Assembly (NCBI GenBank): GCA_022843505.1
Contig: JALHNN010000033.1
Span: 1-12,692 of the forward strand
Length of the DNA stretch: 12,692 bases
Reading direction: 5' to 3'
Source of the DNA: Sulfuritalea sp.
GTDB lineage: Bacteria > Pseudomonadota > Gammaproteobacteria > Burkholderiales > Rhodocyclaceae
Shown here: piece by piece, positions 6,718-12,692 of the stretch
Numbering within the stretch: position 1 is the stretch's first letter
How the letters are laid out: every line of letters begins with the position of its first letter
Notes under the pieces: generated by a model
What the model was told of the DNA's origin: nothing
Database searches by the model: none
The model's input: only the letters and a program-made list of their open reading frames with translations
Position numbers and translations under genes: made by a program

Positions 6718-8924
6718 GCCACTGGCTGGAAAAGCTGGCCGGCCGATTCGCCAGACGCGAGCCGGGTTCGGTGGTGCGCACGCCGACGGTGCTGCAGCTC
6801 GAGGCGCTCGAGTGCGGGGCCGCAGCCCTGTCGATCGTGCTGCGCCATTTCGGCTGCTACGTCTCGCTCGAGGAACTGCGCCGACGCTGCGGCGTTTCGC
6901 GCGACGGCAGCAAGGCCACCAACGTGCTCAAGGCCGCGCGCTCCTACGGGATGGTCGCCAAGGGATACAAGAAGGAACCGGCGGATCTGCGGGAAATGAA
7001 GTTGCCCTGCATCATCTTCTGGAACTTCAACCACTTCCTCGTTCTCGAGGGCTTCGACGAAGGCCACGCCTACCTCAACGATCCGGCGTGCGGCAGGCGC
7101 TCGGTGTCCCTCGACGAATTCGACCAGTCCTTCACCGGCGTGGTGCTGACGATGCAGCCCGGGCCGGATTTCAAGCCGACCGGCAAGCCAGAGAACCTCT
7201 ACCGCCTCGCCTTCAAGCACCTGACGACGGATCGCCCGGCACTGGCCTTCCTGATGCTCGCGGGGCTGTTCATGGTGCTGCCCGGGCTTGCGTTCCCCGT
7301 GCTGACCTCGGTTTTCATCGACCGGGTGATCCTCGACGGTGATCAGACCTGGGCCACCGGCATACTGCTCGGCTACGCCCTGGCGACCCTGCTCTACGTA
7401 TTGCTCGACTGGCTGCAGCGCTGGTACCTGTTGCGCTTCCAGACCAAGCTGGTGCTGTTGATGGCGACCCGCTTCTTCTGGCACCTGCTCAAGCTGCCGC
7501 TGACCTTCTTCACCCAGCGGGCGCCGGGCGAGGTGGCCTGGCGGCTGATGCTCAACGACAATATTGCCAACGTCATCACCGGCGAGTTGGCGCGCACCGT
7601 GGTCAACGCCCTGCTCGCCGTCTTCTTCTTCATCGTCATGCTGGGCTTCGATGCCGTGCTGGCGCTGGCCAGCCTCGCCGTGGTGGTCGCCAACCTGGTG
7701 ATCCTCAAGCAGATATCCCATCTGACGCAGGAGAGCAGCCTGACGATGTCGATCGCCCTCGGCAAACTGCAGGGCATCACCGCCGGCGGCCTGTCGGTGA
7801 TCGAGACCCTGCGGGCGTCGGCGGCGGAGTCCGCCGCGTTCGGGCGTTTCGGCGGCGCGCTGGCCCAGTACATCACGGCGCACCAGCGGGTGGAGAACCT
7901 CGGCCTCAAGTACCGCCAGCTGCCGGCCGTGCTGATGCTGCTCAACGAGGCGCTGATCCTGTGCTTCGGCGGCTACCGCGTGATCGACGGGCACCTGACG
8001 ATAGGCATGCTGGTGGCGTTCCAGGCCCTGTCGCTGAGCTTCATCATCCCCGCGATGGCCCTCGCCGGCATGATGACCACGGTGCAGAACCTGCGCGGCG
8101 ACCTGCAGCGGGTGGAGGACGTCCTGCAGTACGCGCGCGACCCGCTGGCCGACGAGATTCCGGAGTTCCTCGACGACGACCTGCGCGAGGGGCCGGTCAA
8201 GCTGGCCGGGCACCTCGAGTTCCGCAATGTCAGTTTCGGCTACAACCCCACCGACACGCCGCTGCTGAGCGGTTTCTCCCTGCTGGTGCGGCCGGGCGAG
8301 CGCATCGCCATCGTCGGCCGGTCCGGCTGCGGCAAGTCGACGGTCGCCAAGCTGGTGGCCGGCCTGTACATGCCGACCGAAGGCGAAATCCTGTTCGACG
8401 GCAAGCCGCGGCAGGCCTACAGCCGGGCCCGCCTCGCCGGCTCGGTCGCCCTGGTGGACCAGGACATCACGCTGTTCGAAGGCAGCTTCCGCGAAAACCT
8501 CACCATGTGGGACCCCTCGGTGCCCGACGGCGAACTGATCGCGGCGGCCAAGGACGCCCTGATCCATGACTTCATCATGAGTCGGCCCGAGGGCTACGAC
8601 GGCGCGGTGATCGAGGGCGGGCGCAACATGAGCGGCGGCCAGCGCCAGCGGCTGGAGATCGCGCGCGCCCTGCTGACCAACCCGCGCCTGCTGGTGCTCG
8701 ATGAAGCCACCAGCGCGCTGGACACGGCGACCGAGGAGGCGCTCGAACACAACCTGCGGCGACGCGGTTGTTCGTGCATCATCATCGCCCACCGCCTGAG
8801 CACCGTCCGCGACTGCGACCGCATCCTCGTGCTGGACGAGGGGCAGCTGGTCGAGCAGGGTTCGCATCGGGAGCTGATGGCCATGCGCAATGGCCTCTAC
8901 CGCGGATTGGTGGAACAGGGATGA
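6699..8924 (+). CDS. NHLP-type ABC exporter with N-terminal C39 double-glycine peptidase
   Basis: This 741-aa inner-membrane protein would cut the leader from its substrate after a double-glycine site and export the rest using ATP. The C39 domain (about 28-150) has all expected active-site residues: Q33, C39 (LEALECGAAA), H111 (NFNHFLVLEG) and D127 (YLNDPACG). Six membrane helices lie between about 170 and 475. The nucleotide-binding domain follows about 505: Walker A GRSGCGKST (about 540-548), signature MSGGQRQR (about 644), Walker B LLVLDEATS (about 665) and H-loop IIAHRLS. ATG 6699 puts the start inside the adaptor gene by 19 bases; a longer in-frame reading from 6633 adds only shadow sequence. 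It matches the peptidase/permease/ATPase member of the NHLP pair (TIGR03796 type). The intact active site supports the cleavage predicted for the lysine-rich protein downstream. Confidence 0.93.
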   Translation: MDTAALSHWLEKLAGRFARREPGSVVRTPTVLQLEALECGAAALSIVLRHFGCYVSLEELRRRCGVSRDGSKATNVLKAARSYGMVAKGYKKEPADLREMKLPCIIFWNFNHFLVLEGFDEGHAYLNDPACGRRSVSLDEFDQSFTGVVLTMQPGPDFKPTGKPENLYRLAFKHLTTDRPALAFLMLAGLFMVLPGLAFPVLTSVFIDRVILDGDQTWATGILLGYALATLLYVLLDWLQRWYLLRFQTKLVLLMATRFFWHLLKLPLTFFTQRAPGEVAWRLMLNDNIANVITGELARTVVNALLAVFFFIVMLGFDAVLALASLAVVVANLVILKQISHLTQESSLTMSIALGKLQGITAGGLSVIETLRASAAESAAFGRFGGALAQYITAHQRVENLGLKYRQLPAVLMLLNEALILCFGGYRVIDGHLTIGMLVAFQALSLSFIIPAMALAGMMTTVQNLRGDLQRVEDVLQYARDPLADEIPEFLDDDLREGPVKLAGHLEFRNVSFGYNPTDTPLLSGFSLLVRPGERIAIVGRSGCGKSTVAKLVAGLYMPTEGEILFDGKPRQAYSRARLAGSVALVDQDITLFEGSFRENLTMWDPSVPDGELIAAAKDALIHDFIMSRPEGYDGAVIEGGRNMSGGQRQRLEIARALLTNPRLLVLDEATSALDTATEEALEHNLRRRGCSCIIIAHRLSTVRDCDRILVLDEGQLVEQGSHRELMAMRNGLYRGLVEQG

Positions 8925-11851
8925 GCGAGACCGAGGACATGTCGCCCGTCGAAAAGGCGCAGGCGCGCAATGGCCTGATGCTCGACGATCCCGCCGTCGT
9001 GGTCGAGGTCACCAAGGGCTATTTCGACGTCTTCGCCGTCGGTTCGGAGGCGATGGGTGCGGCCGGGTCGCTGCACCACCTGCTGCGCGCCGGGCCGAAC
9101 CAGCCGGTGGCCGGCGGCATGGCCCTGCCGCAAGGCATCGACCGGCTGCTCGCCGTGCCCGGGCCGGGCGCAAAATTCCAGACCACGCCCATAGAGGACT
9201 GGGTTGCCTACGTCGAGGACGGGGCGCTCGAAGAGACGCAGGAACTGATCCATGAAAGCCTGCGCAGCTGGTTTGAACAACTGGCGGTGGAGCGTCCTGC
9301 CGGAGCCCCCAGGCGCCTCGTGGGAGGCGAGGCCACCGCCGCCGAGGCGGGCGAATGGCTGGCGGTCGACCACGGCATCGTCGTCGTCGAGGTCGATGAG
9401 GGGAGCCTGAGCCTGCTCGGCTCGGCCTTGTGCTCGGCGCGGGCCGGCGAGTCGGTGATTGTCACCCACCACGTCTGGCTGGCCGCCGACGAAGCCGGCA
9501 AGCTGAAGGTCACTGAGCAGGAGGACGTGGACAACCCCGCGCTGCTGGTCGACGCCTTCGTCAGGACCGTGCGCCAACTGCTGCTGCTGCGCTGCGAAGG
9601 CGTGCTGGCCAGGGAGCGCGCCAGCGGTACCGCCTTGCTTGGGCGGAACCGGAGCGTGCAGTCGATGACCGCCGAAGGCGTCCTCGTGATGCGGCGGCTG
9701 CTGGACGAGAAGGCCAGCGCGGAGAAGGTCGCGGCCAGTTCGGAGGCTTCCGTATACGCCGCGGCGAAGCAGTTGTGCGACCACCTCGGCATCGAACTGA
9801 GCGACTTGAGCGGGGGGCCGACCGAGCCCAAGGCGCGCGTGATCGCGCTGGCCAACGCCTCCGGCTTCCGGGTCCGTGAAGTCACGCTGGCCGGCGAGTG
9901 GTGGCAGACCGACAATGGGCCGCTGCTGGCGTTCCGCGCCGACAGCGAGGCGCCGCTGGCCTTGATCGCCGGGCGGCGGCGGCACTACGAGGCAGTCGAT
10001 GCCGCGACCGGCGAACGCACCCCGGTCAGTGCCGACCTCGCCGCCGAACTGAAGCCATTCGGGCTGGCGTTTTACCGTCCCTTCCCTCGCCAGCCCGTGG
10101 GGATCGCGGACCTGGTGACCTATGGCTTCCACGGCAGGGGCTACGATTTCGCGCTGTCGATGGTGATCGCCACACTGATCGCCTTCCTCGCCATGGTGCT
10201 GCCGATCGCGACCGCGGAAGTGGTGGATGAAATCATCCCCTCGGCCAAGCTCAACATGCTCATGCGCATCGGCATCGTGCTGCTTGTCGCCGCGTTGGTG
10301 CAGGTACTGTTCGAACTGGCCAAGGGCCAGGTCCTGGTGCGCCTGACGAGCCACGTCGAACACGACATCCAGGCCGCCGTCTGGGACCGCCTGCTCGGCA
10401 TGCCGATCGACTTCTTCCGCCAATACGCGGTGGGCGACCTGACGATGCGGGTGAATGCCGTGAACACCATTGCCAAGATGCTCTCGGTGTCGACCCTGAC
10501 CGGCCTGGTCAGCGGAATTTTCGGCCTGCTCGGATTCATCGTCCTGCTCAAGTTCAGCCCGATACTGGCGTTGGTCGCCTTCGTGCTGGTGGTGCTCGGC
10601 CTGGGTCTGCTGGCCTTCTTCACCTGGTGGACCTTCCATGCTCTGCATTCGGTGGAGGTATCGATGCGCCGGGTGATGGCGGTCGTCCTGCAACTGGTGC
10701 AGGGCGTGTCCAAGCTGCGCACCACCGCATCGGAATCCCGCGCCATGGGCGTCTGGTCGGATGCCTTCGCCAGCATGCGCCGGATCCGCTTGCTTATCCT
10801 CAAGCTCAAGGCGCAGCAGGAGGTCATCCTGCGCGGCTATCACAAGCTGGGCTTGCTGGTGGTGCTGGCGATGATGGCGTCGCTCTCGGCAAAGCAGGGC
10901 GGCGGCCAGCTCAGCAGCGGCGAACTGATCGGATTCTTCGGCGCTTTCAGTGCCATCTTCCTGTCCCTGATCCAGGTCTGCGAAACCATCATAGGCCTGT
11001 TTCTGGTGGTGCCGATGTACAAAATGGCCAAGCCGATACTCGAGCATACCCCCGAGGGCGGCAGCGGCGAGATAGACCCCGGCGAGATCGCCGGTGCCAT
11101 CGAGATCAGCCAGGTTTCCTTTTCCTATCCCGACGGCGATCCCGTACTCGACGATGTGTCGATCTCGATTCCCGCCGGTAGTTTCACGGCCATCGTCGGG
11201 CCCTCGGGTTCCGGAAAATCGACCCTGCTGCGCCTGCTGCTCGGCTTCGAAGAACCTTCCAGCGGGGCGATCCTGTTCGACGACCATGCACTGATCGAAC
11301 TGGACCAGCAGGCCCTGCGCCGGCAGTTCGGCGTCGTGCTGCAGAACAGTCCGCTGCTGGCCGGAGACATCTTTTCGAACATCGTCGGCGTCAAGGGCGG
11401 TACGCTCGATGACGCCTGGGTGGCCGCGCGCATGGTGGGCCTGGAGCAGGACATCAAGGAAATGGCGATGGGCATGCACACGGCCATCGGCGAGGGCAGC
11501 AGCACGCTTTCGGGCGGGCAGCGGCAGCGCATCCTCATTGCGCGTGCTCTGGCGGGCAATCCCAAGATACTCTTCCTCGACGAGGCAACCAGCGCGCTGG
11601 ACAACAAGTCGCAGACGGTCGTTGCCGAAAGCCTGTTGCGGCTGAAGGCCACCCGGGTGGTCATCGCGCATCGCCTGAGCACGATTGTCGAAGCCGACCA
11701 GATCATCGTGCTCGAGGGGGGGAAGCTGGTCCAGCAGGGCCGTTACGATGAACTCCTGGAGCAGGAAGGCGCGTTCGCGGAGTTGGCGAAGCGGCAGAAC
11801 GTCGACATCAGCGCGCGTCAGTCGCGCAAGCGTGGCAAGCGCGCATCTTGA
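8921..11851 (+). CDS. NHLP-type ABC exporter, second permease/ATPase subunit (no peptidase)
   Basis: The 976-aa protein is the usual partner of the peptidase-bearing transporter and probably forms a heterodimer with it. A long soluble N-terminal part (about 1-400) replaces the C39 domain. It starts with DPAVVVEVTKGYFDVFAVG, a pattern typical of this subunit (TIGR03797 type). Membrane helices span about 407-700. The ATPase domain contains Walker A GPSGSGKST (about 759-767), Q-loop VVLQNSPLLAGDIF, signature LSGGQRQR (about 863), Walker B ILFLDEATS (about 883) and H-loop VVIAHRLS. All catalytic motifs look intact. ATG 8921 overlaps the upstream TGA as ATGA, so translation is coupled; an in-frame start at 8768 would only read through the upstream gene. 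The role of the N-terminal region is unknown. Confidence 0.93.
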   Translation: MSETEDMSPVEKAQARNGLMLDDPAVVVEVTKGYFDVFAVGSEAMGAAGSLHHLLRAGPNQPVAGGMALPQGIDRLLAVPGPGAKFQTTPIEDWVAYVEDGALEETQELIHESLRSWFEQLAVERPAGAPRRLVGGEATAAEAGEWLAVDHGIVVVEVDEGSLSLLGSALCSARAGESVIVTHHVWLAADEAGKLKVTEQEDVDNPALLVDAFVRTVRQLLLLRCEGVLARERASGTALLGRNRSVQSMTAEGVLVMRRLLDEKASAEKVAASSEASVYAAAKQLCDHLGIELSDLSGGPTEPKARVIALANASGFRVREVTLAGEWWQTDNGPLLAFRADSEAPLALIAGRRRHYEAVDAATGERTPVSADLAAELKPFGLAFYRPFPRQPVGIADLVTYGFHGRGYDFALSMVIATLIAFLAMVLPIATAEVVDEIIPSAKLNMLMRIGIVLLVAALVQVLFELAKGQVLVRLTSHVEHDIQAAVWDRLLGMPIDFFRQYAVGDLTMRVNAVNTIAKMLSVSTLTGLVSGIFGLLGFIVLLKFSPILALVAFVLVVLGLGLLAFFTWWTFHALHSVEVSMRRVMAVVLQLVQGVSKLRTTASESRAMGVWSDAFASMRRIRLLILKLKAQQEVILRGYHKLGLLVVLAMMASLSAKQGGGQLSSGELIGFFGAFSAIFLSLIQVCETIIGLFLVVPMYKMAKPILEHTPEGGSGEIDPGEIAGAIEISQVSFSYPDGDPVLDDVSISIPAGSFTAIVGPSGSGKSTLLRLLLGFEEPSSGAILFDDHALIELDQQALRRQFGVVLQNSPLLAGDIFSNIVGVKGGTLDDAWVAARMVGLEQDIKEMAMGMHTAIGEGSSTLSGGQRQRILIARALAGNPKILFLDEATSALDNKSQTVVAESLLRLKATRVVIAHRLSTIVEADQIIVLEGGKLVQQGRYDELLEQEGAFAELAKRQNVDISARQSRKRGKRAS

Positions 11852-11870
11852 GCTCCAGGCGTGACAAAAG

Positions 11871-11904
11871 TCCTTTGTGTTTCAAATATCCTTTGTACTA
11901 GAAT
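11871..11904 (+). promoter_or_regulatory. Candidate sigma-70-like promoter with an 8-bp direct repeat, upstream of the cargo gene
   Basis: The 116-bp gap after the exporter genes is distinctly AT-rich compared with its surroundings. TAGAAT (11899-11904) matches five of six bases of a -10 box. TTGTGT (11875-11880) lies 18 bp upstream as a weak -35. The octamer TCCTTTGT occurs twice (11871-11878 and 11889-11896) at an 18-bp centre-to-centre spacing, overlapping the -35 and spacer. It could be a regulator site on one helix face or chance in a T-rich stretch. A separate promoter would let the cargo be made in excess of the exporter. Confidence 0.5.
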
Positions 11905-11956
11905 CAAGAAGGCCGTTCACTTTTCCAAACTGGGGCCGACGTTATCAACGAATGAT

Positions 11957-11961
11957 GGAGG
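11957..11961 (+). promoter_or_regulatory. Strong ribosome binding site of the lysine-rich cargo gene
   Basis: GGAGG lies six bases before ATG 11968. It is one of the best Shine-Dalgarno matches in the window and fixes the start that gives the double-glycine leader. A short inverted repeat, CGTT-ATC-AACG (11940-11950), lies just upstream. Confidence 0.8.
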
Positions 11962-11967
11962 TAGTTC

Positions 11968-12692
11968 ATGAGCGATGAAACGGGTGGCTTGAAAGCCGGT
12001 CCGGCGAAAGACCAGTCTGAACTGGATGATGCCGATCTTGAGAAAGTCGCCGGTGGCGTCGGCGGCAGCGGTCCCGGGAAAACGCAGGACGGTTTCCATG
12101 GCGATTCGGACCAGAACAAGGACAAGGACAAGGACAAGAGCAAGGACAAGTCCAAGGAAAAGCTGAAGGAGAAGCTGAAGGATCTGAAGAAGCTCAAGGA
12201 CAAGCTGAAAGACAAGAACAAGAACAAGAACAAGGACAAGAACAAAGCCAAGGACAAGAACAAGAGCAAGGACAAGTCCAAGGACAAGAGCAAGGACAAG
12301 TTCAAGTCCAAGGACAAGAGCAAGGACAAGAACAAGTCCAAGGACAAATCCAAGGACAAGAGCAAGCTCAAGGAAAAGCTCAAGGATTTGAAGAAGCTCA
12401 AGGACCTGAAGAAGCTCAAGGACAAGGACAAGAGCAAGTCGAAGGACAAGTTCAAGTCGAAGGACAAGAGCAAGGACAAGTCGAAGGACAAGTTCAAGTC
12501 CAAGGACAAGAGCAAGGATAAGTCGAAGGACAAGTTCAAGTCCAAGGACAAGAGCAAGGACAAGTTCAAGTCGAAGGACAAGTTCAAGTCCAAGGACAAG
12601 AGCAAGGACAAGAACAAGTCCAAGGACAAATCCAAGGACAAGAGCAAGCTCAAGGAAAAGCTCAAGGATTTGAAGAAGCTCAAGGACCTGAA
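11968..12692 (+). CDS. Putative secreted lysine-rich repeat protein with double-glycine leader (cargo of the exporter), C-terminus missing
   Basis: The reading frame is open to the window edge (241 codons, no stop). Residues 1-30 look like a C39-processed leader: acidic and ending in ELDDADLEKVAGG, with predicted cleavage after Gly30. Residues 31-50 are a Gly-rich linker. From about 50 onward Lys occupies nearly every odd position. I count about 95 Lys and about 40 Asp/Glu in 192 residues, so the product is strongly cationic. The partner residues are mostly Asp, Ser and Asn, with periodic Phe. Leucine-rich modules (about 66-80, 134-151 and 228 to the edge; LKEKLKDLKKLKDL) interrupt the pattern and would form amphipathic helices. 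Almost all Lys codons are AAG, matching a GC-rich host. I know no family with this sequence. Secretion by the adjacent system is inferred from the leader and position. A cytoplasmic nucleic-acid-binding protein is the main alternative. Confidence 0.85.
   Translation, partial: MSDETGGLKAGPAKDQSELDDADLEKVAGGVGGSGPGKTQDGFHGDSDQNKDKDKDKSKDKSKEKLKEKLKDLKKLKDKLKDKNKNKNKDKNKAKDKNKSKDKSKDKSKDKFKSKDKSKDKNKSKDKSKDKSKLKEKLKDLKKLKDLKKLKDKDKSKSKDKFKSKDKSKDKSKDKFKSKDKSKDKSKDKFKSKDKSKDKFKSKDKFKSKDKSKDKNKSKDKSKDKSKLKEKLKDLKKLKDL
12292..12692 (+). repeat. Long direct repeat within the cargo gene (119 bp identical copies, 282-bp spacing)
   Basis: Bases 12292-12410 and 12574-12692 are identical by my base-by-base reading. 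The second copy ends at the window edge, so the identity may extend further. The 282-bp offset equals 94 codons and preserves frame. Each copy encodes an FKSKDKSKDK stretch followed by the amphipathic LKEKLKDLKKLKDL module. This indicates a super-repeat of about 94 residues and a recent duplication or ongoing homogenisation. Confidence 0.9.
12451..12582 (+). repeat. Tandem 42-bp units (FKSKDKSKDKSKDK) with shortened 30- and 18-bp variants
   Basis: Units starting with the Phe codon TTC begin at 12451, 12493, 12535 and 12565. Their lengths are 42, 42, 30 and 18 bp, all multiples of 6, so the X-Lys register is kept. The units differ by loss of whole Ser-Lys-Asp-Lys steps. This suggests slippage or unequal exchange under selection for the dipeptide phase. 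Confidence 0.85.

Noticed and set aside
6456..8867. Minus-strand ORF of 803 codons opposite the peptidase-transporter
   Set aside because: Same shadow effect. The plus strand carries intact C39 and ABC motifs.
8897..11671. Minus-strand ORF of 924 codons opposite the second ABC subunit
   Set aside because: It is an antisense shadow from high-GC codon bias. It is His/Gln/Asp-rich with no recognisable domain, while the plus frame has all ABC motifs.
11904..12683. Minus-strand ORF of 259 codons, rich in Leu and Ser, antisense to the lysine-rich gene
   Set aside because: It is the mirror of the AAG-rich repeat (AAG read backwards gives CTT, Leu). The plus frame has a strong ribosome binding site, leader and sensible context, and the antisense frame has none.
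12119..12692. Regular repeats considered as a CRISPR array or satellite
   Set aside because: Units are of variable length, lack unique spacers, keep one open frame throughout and follow a ribosome binding site, so they are protein-coding repeats.

Overview
The window is GC-rich, densely coded DNA with proteobacterial gene families. Overlapping genes, GTG/TTG starts and the family mix suggest a betaproteobacterium, possibly Rhodocyclales. That assignment is inferred from composition and gene style, not from a marker gene.

Left part (1-2318): a tungstate/molybdate-type uptake locus. On the minus strand lie an ABC permease (TupB-like) and the start of its ATPase (TupC-like, cut by the window edge). 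They are separated by two near-identical 68-bp hairpin-forming repeats. Divergent from the permease is a one-component regulator joining a ModE/LysR-like helix-turn-helix to a periplasmic-binding-protein-like sensor domain. A small inverted repeat in the 61-bp divergent gap is a candidate operator.

Middle (2454-3782): three small plus-strand genes. They encode a YkgJ-type cysteine-cluster protein, a 90-aa acidic protein ending in a poly-Glu tail, and a cyclic-nucleotide-binding-fold protein that has no DNA-binding domain and lacks the usual phosphate-binding arginine.

Right part (3812-12692): a complete double-membrane export machine of the NHLP/NHLM bacteriocin type. It comprises a TolC-family outer-membrane channel, an HlyD-type adaptor, an ABC transporter with an N-terminal C39 double-glycine peptidase, and a second ABC permease/ATPase. 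The last four genes overlap or nearly abut, which implies a translationally coupled operon.

After a 116-bp gap with its own promoter-like sequence and a strong ribosome binding site comes the likely cargo gene, cut by the right edge. It has a 30-residue leader ending in a double-glycine site (ELDDADLEKVAGG) and a short Gly-rich linker. It then runs for at least 192 residues as an almost strict X-Lys alternation, interrupted by leucine-bearing amphipathic modules. It does not look like a typical NHLP substrate. The locus is best read as a dedicated system for making, trimming and secreting a giant lysine-rich repeat protein, and this is the most interesting feature of the window.
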